In this document: positions 30,936 to 39,212 of the stretch, piece by piece
Position numbering within the stretch: position 1 is the first letter of the stretch
How the letters are laid out: every line of letters begins with the position of its first letter
Assembly (NCBI RefSeq): GCF_011355085.1
Contig: NZ_VXCP01000037.1
Span: 1 to 64,000, forward strand
Direction of reading: 5' to 3'
Origin: Pseudomonas akapageensis
Lineage (GTDB): Bacteria > Pseudomonadota > Gammaproteobacteria > Pseudomonadales > Pseudomonadaceae
DNA length: 64,000 bases
Translations under genes and position numbers: made by a program
The notes under the pieces: model-generated
What the model saw: only the letters and a program-made list of their open reading frames with translations
What the model was told of the DNA's origin: nothing
Database searches by the model: none

Positions 30936-32555
30936 TCATGCTTCATCGTCGATGCGCCGGCCGGCCATGCGCCGGCCCCGAGTGACCAGTTCGGTAAACT
31001 GCCGGGCATTGAGCGGATGCGCGAACAACCACCCCTGTCCATAGTTCACCCCTTCGCTGTTGAGCAACAGCGCCTGGGCTTCATATTCGATGCCTTCGGC
31101 AATGACCCGCAACTGCAGGGCATGCGCCATACGGATGATATGCGGCGCCACGCCGCTGCTCGCGGCGTCATGCCCGAGGGCGTCAATGAAAGCCTTGTCG
31201 ATTTTCAGGCAGTCCACAGGCAAGGTCTGCAGATAAGCCAGGCTGCAGTACCCCGTGCCAAAGTCATCAATCAGCACCTGGTGCCCGACATCGCGCAGTG
31301 CCTGCAGGTTGTCCCGCGCGACAACGACGTCTATGAGCCCCCGTTCGGTGACTTCGAAGGCGATTTGACTGGCGGAAACACGGTGCAACGCCAGCAACCG
31401 TGCCGCAACCCGACCGATGCGTGGCACCATGACGTCGCACGCAGCAAGGTTCACGGAAATATACAGGTGTGGATTGGCCCTCAACATCTGGCCGAGTTGC
31501 TCCAGCAATTGCTGCAAGACGAAGTCAGTGATCTGACGAATCTGCCCAGTGTTCTCAGCCAATGGAATAAACAAGTCCGGGCTGGTCAACGTGCCATCTG
31601 GTCGGCGCCAACGCACCAGGGCTTCGGCGCCAACACATCGTCGGCTGGTCAGCTCGAAAATGGGTTGGTAGAGAACTTGCAATTCGCCCCGGCGCAACGC
31701 TCCCTGCAACTCGGCACTCAGTGATCGTCGCTGGCGTACCAGCTGCAGCACCAGCCAGCCGATACACCAGGCCAACAACAGACTTCCCGGAAATAACAGC
31801 CAGAGGACCATGTTGGTCTTGAGCTGAGATTCGGTTCTGGGGGTGATCAGGACCAATTGATAGTCCGGTGAAAGGGTCGGCATCCGGTATATCAGTTGGC
31901 TTGGCGTCGCCAGCAATGCGTCGGAAGTTGCTGGTGGCCAGTCACCAGCCGGAGGCCAGGGCTGCGGTGATCCCAGAACCGGTACGGCACGGGTGCCCTT
32001 GTCCAGGATCACCAACAGGCTGCCATTGGCCGGCAGGTCGACCACATCGGTCAAATGCCCGCGGGAAGTCGAAACACGAAAGTTGCCGCGTCCGAGCATC
32101 AACGCAGCGAGGTTGTCATTGGGTTGTGTGGTGGTGTTCAGCCAGTAGCTGTAGGTCGGCCCCTGGATATCCGGTGGGCGCACCGGGTCGAGTGCCTGCT
32201 CGCCGAACCGGCTGGAGCACGACTGGCTACCATCGATATAGGCTGCTTCATAGACAAACCGGTAGTCGAAGCCGATTTGCTGCAGGGTTGCGACCATGCG
32301 CGGATCACAACCACGCAACGGTTGCGCCTGAAGTGCGTCGACCCCTTCGCGCAGCTGCCCGAAAATCTGCTCCAGGCGCTCGAGAAAACGTTCGCCCCTG
32401 GCGTTCATCTGCTCTATCTCGCCTTGCTGCAACTGATGCATGGCAACGCCCAGGCTCGCCAGCAACAGCAAGGTGGCGCTCGCCGCAGCAGCAAGCGTCG
32501 CCAATAACCAGGGACGATACAGGACGCTACGCAGCAAAGAGAGGGTAGTTGACAT
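30936..32555 (-). CDS. CSS-motif EAL-domain cyclic-di-GMP phosphodiesterase
   Basis: This 539-residue protein has two membrane helices (about 17-38 and 247-270) flanking a periplasmic CSS-motif sensor, with cysteines in RGCDP (about 82) and QSCSSRFG (about 111). The EAL domain (about 280-530) keeps the catalytic signatures EALVRW, NLAACD and DDFGTGYCSL, and KIDKAF, so it should hydrolyse c-di-GMP. In E. coli such CSS sensors respond to periplasmic thiol state through DsbA/DsbB; dsbA lies only 4 kb away here. It converges with kinB, with 10 bases between them. Confidence 0.9.
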   Translation of the reverse strand: MSTTLSLLRSVLYRPWLLATLAAAASATLLLLASLGVAMHQLQQGEIEQMNARGERFLERLEQIFGQLREGVDALQAQPLRGCDPRMVATLQQIGFDYRFVYEAAYIDGSQSCSSRFGEQALDPVRPPDIQGPTYSYWLNTTTQPNDNLAALMLGRGNFRVSTSRGHLTDVVDLPANGSLLVILDKGTRAVPVLGSPQPWPPAGDWPPATSDALLATPSQLIYRMPTLSPDYQLVLITPRTESQLKTNMVLWLLFPGSLLLAWCIGWLVLQLVRQRRSLSAELQGALRRGELQVLYQPIFELTSRRCVGAEALVRWRRPDGTLTSPDLFIPLAENTGQIRQITDFVLQQLLEQLGQMLRANPHLYISVNLAACDVMVPRIGRVAARLLALHRVSASQIAFEVTERGLIDVVVARDNLQALRDVGHQVLIDDFGTGYCSLAYLQTLPVDCLKIDKAFIDALGHDAASSGVAPHIIRMAHALQLRVIAEGIEYEAQALLLNSEGVNYGQGWLFAHPLNARQFTELVTRGRRMAGRRIDDEA

Positions 32556-32630
32556 TAAATATTATCCAGTTGAACCTCATGAGGTATAGCAACTGGCGGG
32601 AGTTTCAGCCTCCCCGTTGGGCGGGACTAA

Positions 32631-33404
32631 TCATTTAGTTGTATTGAGCACCTGCAGGATGGCCGCACTCTGGGCGTCCGGTTGGCCGTCGAAACGCTCT
32701 GGCCGGAAGTGCATCTGGAACGCGGCGAGCACATGTCGGGTCGTCACATCGAACTCACCGGTCTGGGGGATTGTGTAGCCCAGGCGTGACAATTGTTGCT
32801 GGTACCAGGCAGCACTGGGTGGGTTGACCTCAAAGCGCGCTTGCTGCCGGGCGACTGAATTGGCATTGGGCCATATACCCAGGCCTTCATCGGCCAGGCG
32901 CTTCCAGGGGAACAACGGCCCCGGATCAAGCTTGCGCGATGGCGCGATATCGCTATGACCAATGATGTTGCGTGGTTCGATGTTGTTGCGCTTGACGATA
33001 TCCTTGAGCAGCACCACCAGCGCCTTGATCTGCTCCTCGGAGTACGGATACCAGATACGGCCATTGGGGGTCTGTTGATAACCCGGGTTGACGATCTCGA
33101 TACCGATGGAGCTGGAGTTGAGCCAGGTACGCCCCTGCCATTCACTTTCACCCGCATGCCAGGCACGGCGGCTCTCATCGACCAACTGGTAGATGGTCGG
33201 CGGATTATCGCCAATCAGGTAATGGCTGCTGACTTCACCATGGGTGAGCAGCTCCAGCGAACGTTCCTGTGAGGCATTGGTGTAATGAAGAACGACAAAT
33301 TGAATGCGATTGTCCTGATTGACCGAGACATGACTCCGATCGATGCGCGGGCCGCTGGCGCAGCCTGCCAACAGCAGCAGCAGGGCGCAGGTGAAAAGTC
33401 TCAT
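32631..33404 (-). CDS. ampDh2: Outer-membrane N-acetylmuramoyl-L-alanine amidase AmpDh2
   Basis: This 257-residue lipoprotein (lipobox LLAGC, Cys15) has an amidase-2 domain at about 30-180 and a C-terminal peptidoglycan-binding region (about 195-250). Zinc and catalytic signatures are VVLHYTNAS and GHSDIAPSRKLDPGPLFPW. It should cleave the lactyl-Ala bond of anhydromuropeptides or cell-wall fragments on the periplasmic side. Its place beside algB-kinB and dgcH is the P. aeruginosa position of AmpDh2, one of three AmpD homologues linked to beta-lactamase control. The E. coli counterpart is AmiD. Confidence 0.9.
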   Translation of the reverse strand: MRLFTCALLLLLAGCASGPRIDRSHVSVNQDNRIQFVVLHYTNASQERSLELLTHGEVSSHYLIGDNPPTIYQLVDESRRAWHAGESEWQGRTWLNSSSIGIEIVNPGYQQTPNGRIWYPYSEEQIKALVVLLKDIVKRNNIEPRNIIGHSDIAPSRKLDPGPLFPWKRLADEGLGIWPNANSVARQQARFEVNPPSAAWYQQQLSRLGYTIPQTGEFDVTTRHVLAAFQMHFRPERFDGQPDAQSAAILQVLNTTK

Positions 33405-33524
33405 GGAAAGAAAACGCGTCTCTGTAGGTTGTAATGCAATAGCATAACGTACAGTCCGGACCGACGCTGGATTAAACCGAAGCTAAAGATTTCTGAAAAC
33501 ACCCCTCAGCTTCTAAGCAAAAGC

Positions 33525-35441
33525 TCAGGCCGGCTCGATCCGATTGCGCCCGGCATTTTTTGCCCGGTAAAGCGCCTGATCCGCCCTCTGGATCACTTGC
33601 TCGCAACGTTCACCCCGTTTGAAAGCCGTAATGCCAATGGAAACCGTGACCGTTACCGGCTCGCTCTTGAAATGGAACGGACAGGCTTCGATGGCAGCTC
33701 GCAGTGTCTCGACCAGTTTCAATCCCGTGCACAGAGGCGTGGCTGGAACCAGCAAGACGAACTCTTCGCCACCGAATCGGGCAATGAAGTCCGTCGAACG
33801 CAGACGCTTGCGAAATTCGTGGGCAACGATCTTCAAGACCTTGTCGCCGGCCAGATGCCCATAGTTGTCGTTGATTCGCTTGAAGTGGTCGAGGTCGAGC
33901 ATGGCGAGCAACAGATCGCCTCCGGCCTGCTGCCAGCCCAGCAGCTCCTTGTCGAGTCGCTCTGACCAGGCCGCCCGGTTCGGCAGGCCGGTCAACGGAT
34001 CGATCAACGCCTTCTGCCGTTGCTCTTCAAGGTGCTCGCGGTAACCCAGGGCTTCATGTTCCATGCTGGCCACACGCTCGGCCAGGCTCTGCAAGCGGGT
34101 AGCGACCTCATGCTCTCGCTGGTCGCGTTGCTGCTGGTGCTTGTCCATCGTACCGAGCAGCCCTTCCAGGCGACTTTCAAGAATGTGCTTGAGGCTGTCC
34201 AGATCTGCCGCATCCTGAACGCTGTTCTGCAGGCCATCGACCTGCTCGCGCAACTGATTGTCCATGGCGCGGGCCGCCGAGCTGCTGTCAGCGTGCCCTT
34301 CGCTTGCATCCTGCAGATGGCTCTGGAAAGTTTCCAGGCGCTCATTGAGTTGCTTGAGGTACACCTCGAATTCATGCTGGCCGCTATCGTTGATGGCCAG
34401 CATCAATACCGCCAGATCATCCAGGATCGGTAGCAACTCGTACCAGTTGAGCCCGTGCTCCAGGCGTTCGCGCATGGATTGGGCCTGCGGCAGGTAACGC
34501 TCGGGCAAGGACAGGTCGTTGAGCAACCCCAACAGTGTTGCTTCGATGTGGGCGGCCACCGAACTGTAGGAGGGCTCGATGCCATCGGGAAGGGCATAAT
34601 GAATGTGTTCCGCGGACGGCTGCGGCTCGTGGTCGCTGGATTCATCCTCTACCGCCGACAGCGACGGGTTATCCGGCGCATCCTGTATGGAATCAGCCGG
34701 TACTTCGTCTGCTGCCTGCAAGGCCAATTCTGGCTTATCGTCCGCTATTGCAGGTTCATCGCTGGGAAACTCAGACTCATCGACCGATAGCGCCTGCGGT
34801 TCAGGCAACGCCATCAGCTCATCGATATCGACTGCAACGGTCGTGTCGGGCATTGCCTGCATTGCCACCGGCGCCGGATCGACCGCTGCTTCGAGCACGG
34901 CAACATCGGCCTGAGCCTCACGAACCCCGAACAAGCGTTGCAACAGGCCAGGCCGGGTCGGCTCCTCGTCATCTCCCAGAAACGCGAGCGCTCGTCCTTG
35001 CAAACCGCTCAGCTCACCCAACAACAAGGGCACTTCGCGCGATTGAGTGGCGCGTGTTTCCAGCTGTTTGGCGAATTTCTTCAGTGGCTTGCTGACGTCG
35101 GCAGGCAACGGCAACGCCTGCAGTTGCGTGACCAACGAGGTCAAGGCCGTACTGGTTTGAACAATGCGGGTTTCGCGACGCTGCTCGGACGCAAGCACTG
35201 CTCGTTCCAGACGCGGAATCAAAGCGGACAAGGCCGCATCCATATTGTCAGTACGAATGACTTCGCGCATTTCCTTCATGCACTTGTCGACTGCCTGATC
35301 GCTGCCCTCGGCAGCCAGGGTGCTGCGCACAAGACCTCGACGCAGCAAATCGAGACGCTCTTCCCAGCGGCGTTCGAGTTTTTCTTGCTGCTCAAGGCTC
35401 TTGAGGTACTTTTCTTTCCAGCGTTCGGCTTCTTCGGTCAT
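33525..35441 (-). CDS. dgcH: GGDEF-domain diguanylate cyclase DgcH
   Basis: This 638-residue soluble protein has a helical N-terminal part with coiled coil (about 1-130). A low-complexity acidic linker follows (about 180-290, many Glu/Asp/Pro/Ala), then a helical region (about 300-460). The C-terminal GGDEF domain carries active site GGEEF at 557-561 and an RSTD inhibitory site five residues before it. It should make c-di-GMP with product inhibition. It has no membrane segment. It overlaps the EEP gene upstream by four bases. In P. aeruginosa DgcH is a constitutive contributor to basal c-di-GMP. Confidence 0.92.
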   Translation of the reverse strand: MTEEAERWKEKYLKSLEQQEKLERRWEERLDLLRRGLVRSTLAAEGSDQAVDKCMKEMREVIRTDNMDAALSALIPRLERAVLASEQRRETRIVQTSTALTSLVTQLQALPLPADVSKPLKKFAKQLETRATQSREVPLLLGELSGLQGRALAFLGDDEEPTRPGLLQRLFGVREAQADVAVLEAAVDPAPVAMQAMPDTTVAVDIDELMALPEPQALSVDESEFPSDEPAIADDKPELALQAADEVPADSIQDAPDNPSLSAVEDESSDHEPQPSAEHIHYALPDGIEPSYSSVAAHIEATLLGLLNDLSLPERYLPQAQSMRERLEHGLNWYELLPILDDLAVLMLAINDSGQHEFEVYLKQLNERLETFQSHLQDASEGHADSSSAARAMDNQLREQVDGLQNSVQDAADLDSLKHILESRLEGLLGTMDKHQQQRDQREHEVATRLQSLAERVASMEHEALGYREHLEEQRQKALIDPLTGLPNRAAWSERLDKELLGWQQAGGDLLLAMLDLDHFKRINDNYGHLAGDKVLKIVAHEFRKRLRSTDFIARFGGEEFVLLVPATPLCTGLKLVETLRAAIEACPFHFKSEPVTVTVSIGITAFKRGERCEQVIQRADQALYRAKNAGRNRIEPA

Positions 35442-36316
35442 GCCAGGGGTCCGCGAGGGGGCGAGCTCAAGGCAGGATATGTATCGACCGCCAAGGAGTC
35501 AGGCAAACGGATCTCCACCGCTACCGGCAGATGATCGGAAATGGGTTGGGCCAGAACCTCGACGCGTTCGAGCGTCAGGCTGGGACTGAGTAAAATATGA
35601 TCAAGGCAACGCTGGGGCCGCCAGCTCGGGAATGTCGCTTCCATCTGCGGGGCGAGCAGACCGAGGTCACGCAAGGGCGAATGCTGCAGCAGATCAGTGG
35701 CATGGGTGTTCATGTCGCCCATCAGCACCTGATGGCGATAGCCACCAATCAACTCGCGAATGTACGCCAGTTGCCGGGTTCGAGTTCGTGCCCCGAGCGC
35801 CAGGTGCATCATGACCACGACCAGCGCATCATCACCTTCGCCAAAACGCACCAGGATCGCACCGCGCCCGGCCGGGCCCGGCAATGGATGATCTTCCAGC
35901 CCGGTGGGCTTGAGTCGGCTCAATACGCCGTTGCTGTGCTGGGCCACACGGCCGAGATTGCGATTGAGCTGCTGATACCAATAGGGGAAGGCCCCCAACT
36001 GTGCCAGATGCTCGACCTGATTGACGAAACCCGAGCGCAGGCTTCCGCCATCGACTTCCTGCAAGGCAACCAGGTCGAAATCGTGCAGTAAACGACCAAT
36101 TTTCTGCAGATTACCCGCACGGCCGATATGCGGCAGAAGGTGCTGCCAACTGCGGGTCAGGTAATGGCGATAGCGTTCGGTGCTGATGCCGACCTGAATA
36201 TTGAAGCTGAGTAAGCGCAGGCGGCCATCTTGCGGTAGGCCGCTTGCCTGAATGTGATGTTCGTTGACCTGCGGATCACACAGGCCAGCGACACGCTCCG
36301 TTCTCCAAGGCCGCAC
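35438..36316 (-). CDS. Endonuclease/exonuclease/phosphatase family protein
   Basis: This 292-residue EEP-fold hydrolase shows the family's active-site pieces: RLLSFNIQVG near residue 34, LVALQEVDG near 83, VVVMMHLALGART near 167, LMGDMNTHA near 198, and CLDHILLS with the final SDHLPV near 262 (His base). The fold uses a divalent metal to cut phosphodiesters or phosphate esters of nucleic acids or small molecules; the substrate cannot be named. The start is a GTG at 36316 with no obvious ribosome site, so it may be slightly off. It lies between dsbA and dgcH in one leftward run. Confidence 0.85.
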   Translation of the reverse strand: MRPWRTERVAGLCDPQVNEHHIQASGLPQDGRLRLLSFNIQVGISTERYRHYLTRSWQHLLPHIGRAGNLQKIGRLLHDFDLVALQEVDGGSLRSGFVNQVEHLAQLGAFPYWYQQLNRNLGRVAQHSNGVLSRLKPTGLEDHPLPGPAGRGAILVRFGEGDDALVVVMMHLALGARTRTRQLAYIRELIGGYRHQVLMGDMNTHATDLLQHSPLRDLGLLAPQMEATFPSWRPQRCLDHILLSPSLTLERVEVLAQPISDHLPVAVEIRLPDSLAVDTYPALSSPPRGPLA

Positions 36317-36331
36317 GATGGCTGGCGCCGC

Positions 36332-36964
36332 TTACTTCGCGGCGCGCTCCTTGGCGATCAGTTGGTCGGCAACGCTCAGCACGCCCTCGGGGCCACCGGC
36401 AGTACCCAGGTCGAAGCGATATTTGCCATTGACGACCATGGTTGGGACGCCGCTGATCTGATAGGCCTGAGCCTTTTTCTTGGCATCTTCGACCTTGCCT
36501 TTGACGGCGAACGAATTGTAGGTGCTCAGGAACTTGTCCTTGTCGACACCTTCGCCAGCCAGAAACTCGGCCATTTCCTCAGGGGTAGCCAGCTTCTTGC
36601 CATTATGGATGGCTTCGAACACCGCCTTGTGCACCTTGTGCTCGACACCCATGGCTTCCAGGGTGATGAACAGTTGGCCATGAACGTTCCAGATGCCGCC
36701 GAACATGGCAGGGATACGAACGAAATTCACGTCCTCAGGCAGTTTTTCGACCCAGGGATTGATGGTCGGCTCAAAGGCGTAGCAGTGTGGGCAGCCGTAC
36801 CAGAACAGCTCCACCACTTCGATCTTGCCAGGTACTGCAACCGGTACGGCACTGCTCAGCTCGACATATTGCTTGCCGGCCTCAAGCGGTTCGTCCGCGG
36901 CCTGGGCGGACATACCGAACACGCTGGCGGCAACGAGTGCGGCGCTGAGAATCAGATTACGCAT
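36332..36964 (-). CDS. dsbA: Thiol:disulfide interchange protein DsbA
   Basis: This 210-residue periplasmic oxidase introduces disulfides into exported proteins and is re-oxidised by DsbB. It has a signal peptide (about 1-22, cleaved after AQA) and a thioredoxin fold with the redox motif C58-P-H-C61 in FWYGCPHCYAF. The cis-proline loop is SGVPTMVVNG. The helical insert between is normal in length. A ribosome site, AGGAGTAAAG, precedes the start. It is transcribed in the same direction as the cytochrome c genes but separated from them by a terminator. Confidence 0.95.
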   Translation of the reverse strand: MRNLILSAALVAASVFGMSAQAADEPLEAGKQYVELSSAVPVAVPGKIEVVELFWYGCPHCYAFEPTINPWVEKLPEDVNFVRIPAMFGGIWNVHGQLFITLEAMGVEHKVHKAVFEAIHNGKKLATPEEMAEFLAGEGVDKDKFLSTYNSFAVKGKVEDAKKKAQAYQISGVPTMVVNGKYRFDLGTAGGPEGVLSVADQLIAKERAAK

Positions 36965-37060
36965 GCTTTACTCCTGTGCAGAAAAGGGTCGCCTCGCGCG
37001 ACCTGCAGTCAGACAGGCCAAGGCGGGCTTGAGTTCTTTAGTGTAACGGCAGCGGCCACA

Positions 37061-37088
37061 AAAAAGGGCGGCCCAAGCCACCCTTTTT
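37061..37088 (-). terminator. Terminator between cytochrome c4 and dsbA
   Basis: AAAAAGGGCGGC (37061-37072) pairs with GCCACCCTTTTT (37077-37088) with one mismatch and a four-base loop. On the minus strand the 3' arm ends in a T run. It should terminate the cytochrome c5-c4 transcript ahead of dsbA. Confidence 0.82.
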
Positions 37089-37166
37089 ATATTGCTATCG
37101 ACGAATTAATCGAACATTAACGTTGCCAAAGATGCTGGCATTACGCGATTTCGATCGAACCCGCTC

Positions 37167-37772
37167 TTAGTGCAAGCCTTGAACGTAGCTGGCCAGCGCC
37201 TCGATGTCCTTGTTGCTCAGCTTGGCAGCGATGCTGCGCATGACCATGGTATCGCCATCGTTGGTGCGCTCGCCTTCACGGAAGTTGGTCAACTGCTTGG
37301 CCACGTACTGGGCGTGCTGACCACCCAGGTGCGGGAAGCCGGCAGCGGCGTTGCCCGCGCCATTGGGCGAGTGGCAACCGGTACAGGCTGGCATGCCCTC
37401 GGGGAGCTTGCCGCCACGGAACAATGCTTCACCCCTGGCCACGATCTTCGGATCAGCCGCGCCGACGCTGCCTTTCTGGCTGGCGAAATACGCCGCGATG
37501 TCCGCCAGGTCCTGATCGCTCAAGTTGGTCAGCAAGCCGGTCATTTCCAATACCGTGCGCTTGCCTGCCTTGATGTCGTGCAACTGCTTGGTCAGATAGC
37601 GCTCGCCTTGCCCGGCGAGTTTTGGAAAGTTCGGTGCCGCGCTATTGCCATCTGGACCATGACAAGCGCCACACACTGCAGCTTTGGCCTGACCGGCAGC
37701 AGCATCACCTGCTGCGTGGGCCATTCCTGTAATGCCCAGGGTCAACAGCAGACTCACGAGTATTTTGTTCAT
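37167..37772 (-). CDS. Diheme cytochrome c4
   Basis: This 201-residue periplasmic cytochrome has a signal peptide (about 1-20) and two class I heme domains with CGACH at 34-38 and CTGCH at 130-134. Each is followed by a methionine region (LEMTGLLTNL; TMVMRSIA). The two similar halves are the mark of cytochrome c4, which passes electrons from the bc1 complex to terminal oxidases. The aa3 oxidase genes lie about 15 kb away. It shares an operon with the monoheme cytochrome upstream. Confidence 0.93.
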   Translation of the reverse strand: MNKILVSLLLTLGITGMAHAAGDAAAGQAKAAVCGACHGPDGNSAAPNFPKLAGQGERYLTKQLHDIKAGKRTVLEMTGLLTNLSDQDLADIAAYFASQKGSVGAADPKIVARGEALFRGGKLPEGMPACTGCHSPNGAGNAAAGFPHLGGQHAQYVAKQLTNFREGERTNDGDTMVMRSIAAKLSNKDIEALASYVQGLH

Positions 37773-37817
37773 CAGCTAATCCAACTACGGCTAAGGGTGA
37801 AAGTTTATGTATCGGGA

Positions 37818-38108
37818 CTATCGGCTCATCCACTGGATGATGGCACGGTAATCCTCGGCACTGCAGTCCATGCACAATCCACGCGGTGGCATAGCCTTGA
37901 AACCCTGGGTTACATGTTGCACCAGTGTCTCCATACCTTGATCGAGTCTAGGCGACCAGGCGGCCTGGTCGCCTTTTTTTGGCGCCATCGGCAATTGCCC
38001 GGCGTGACAAGCCCCACAAGTGCGGTTGTACACAGCTTCCGGATCCTGTGTAGCCTGAGCGCTGAAAAACGGCATCAAGACACCAGCAGCTAGCAGCCAT
38101 TTCGTCAT
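37818..38108 (-). CDS. Monoheme cytochrome c5-family protein
   Basis: This short periplasmic cytochrome (96 residues) has a signal peptide (about 1-19), one heme site CGACH at 31-35 and the later GFKAMPPRGLCMDCS, where two further cysteines probably form the disulfide typical of cytochrome c5. The methionine in KAMPP is the likely sixth heme ligand. It lies 45 bases upstream of cytochrome c4 on the same strand, so both probably feed the same oxidases. It diverges from engB. Confidence 0.88.
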   Translation of the reverse strand: MTKWLLAAGVLMPFFSAQATQDPEAVYNRTCGACHAGQLPMAPKKGDQAAWSPRLDQGMETLVQHVTQGFKAMPPRGLCMDCSAEDYRAIIQWMSR

Positions 38109-38300
38109 AAAACGACCTTTTCAGGGTTGAGGGTGTTCTGCGTTCTAATGCGCAATCTAAATCTGACACCCCCGTGAACTTCATCCTACGCTGGGACAAA
38201 GCGCACACAAAATCTGCGGCATTATATACTCCCGTTACCGAAACGGAAACGACACCGCTTGCCGAGCCAAATGCCCGGCACCGCCCACACCGGAAATCAC

Positions 38301-38933
38301 ATGCAAGTCAAAAACCCCATCCTCGGCCTGTGTCAACAGGCGACCTTCTCGCTCAGCGCCGCCAAAGTCGACCAATGCCCCGACGACGAGGGCTATGAAG
38401 TCGCCTTCGCCGGGCGTTCCAACGCCGGCAAGTCGAGTGCGCTGAACACCTTGACCCACGCGAGCCTCGCCCGCACGTCGAAAACACCGGGGCGCACGCA
38501 ACTGCTGAACTTCTTCAATCTGGACGAAGAACGTCGCCTGGTGGATTTGCCGGGTTACGGCTACGCCAAGGTGCCGATCCCGCTGAAACAGCACTGGCAG
38601 CGCCACCTGGAAGCCTATCTGGGCAGCCGGGAAAGCCTCAAGGGTCTGATCCTGATGATGGACATCCGCCATCCGATGACGGATTTCGACCTGCTGATGC
38701 TCGATTGGTCGGTCGCCAGCAAGATGCCGATGCATATTTTGCTGACCAAGGCCGACAAGCTCACCTATGGCGCCGCGAAGAACACCCTGCTCAAAGTGCA
38801 GGCGGAAATTCGCAAGGGCTGGGGTGATGCGGTCAGCATTCAGCTGTTTTCGGCCCCCAAGCGCCTGGGCCTGGAAGACGCCTATGCAGTACTGGCACGC
38901 TGGATGGAACTGGCAGACAAGCCCGCCGAATAA
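38301..38933 (+). CDS. engB: Ribosome biogenesis GTP-binding protein EngB (YihA/YsxC)
   Basis: This 210-residue GTPase has all motifs: G1 GRSNAGKSS (about 34-42), G2 region TPGRTQ, G3 DLPGYGYAKV, G4 TKADK and a final SAPKRLGLE. It assists late assembly of the large ribosomal subunit and is usually essential. I place the start at ATG 38301; an upstream frame exists but adds 14 unlike residues. A TATACT -10-like hexamer lies at 38225-38230. It is convergent with polA, and the gap between them holds the ErsA-like RNA. Confidence 0.95.
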   Translation: MQVKNPILGLCQQATFSLSAAKVDQCPDDEGYEVAFAGRSNAGKSSALNTLTHASLARTSKTPGRTQLLNFFNLDEERRLVDLPGYGYAKVPIPLKQHWQRHLEAYLGSRESLKGLILMMDIRHPMTDFDLLMLDWSVASKMPMHILLTKADKLTYGAAKNTLLKVQAEIRKGWGDAVSIQLFSAPKRLGLEDAYAVLARWMELADKPAE

Positions 38934-38956
38934 GGGCTTGCGCCAAATTGCAGGCA

Positions 38957-39087
38957 AAAAAAACCCCGGACTTCGTATGGGGAGGGGAAGTTCGGGGTTT
39001 AAGGTTCCGGACCGCTAGGGCGGGGTCCAGATATCTGCCAACACTTAACACAACATAGGAGCATTGAAGGGCTTCACCACCCATTCA
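38957..39087 (-). ncRNA. ersA: ErsA-like small RNA (Spot 42 position, between polA and engB)
   Basis: The gap between polA and engB holds Spot 42 in enterics and ErsA in Pseudomonas. On the minus strand I see a sigma-22-type promoter (39120-39093), a start near 39087 and an intrinsic terminator. Its 14-base arms (39000-38987 and 38974-38961, one mismatch) are followed by TTTTTTTT. The predicted size of about 131 bases fits the length I recall for ErsA (about 132). The terminator loop carries CCCCTCCCC, a C-rich single-stranded patch like that used by ErsA to bind targets such as algC mRNA. It should be Hfq-dependent. Confidence 0.8.
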
Positions 39088-39092
39088 GTAAC

Positions 39093-39120
39093 TCTGAGTC
39101 GAAATTCACGGTATTAGTTC
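39093..39120 (-). promoter_or_regulatory. Sigma-22 (AlgU/RpoE)-type promoter for the ErsA-like RNA
   Basis: On the minus strand GAACTA (39120-39115) is followed after 17 bases by TCAGA (39097-39093), close to the AlgU consensus GAACTT-N16/17-TCTGA. It lies six bases before the predicted RNA start. ErsA of P. aeruginosa is known to be driven by this envelope-stress sigma factor, so the site strongly supports the RNA call. Confidence 0.7.
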
Positions 39121-39212
39121 CGGGCAATTCAAAAACTATTTGCGATAAACGCAAAAAAAACCGAAACCGACAGCACTAAGCCGCGACACTATGCCGCGGC
39201 CTGCCCCCGCAT

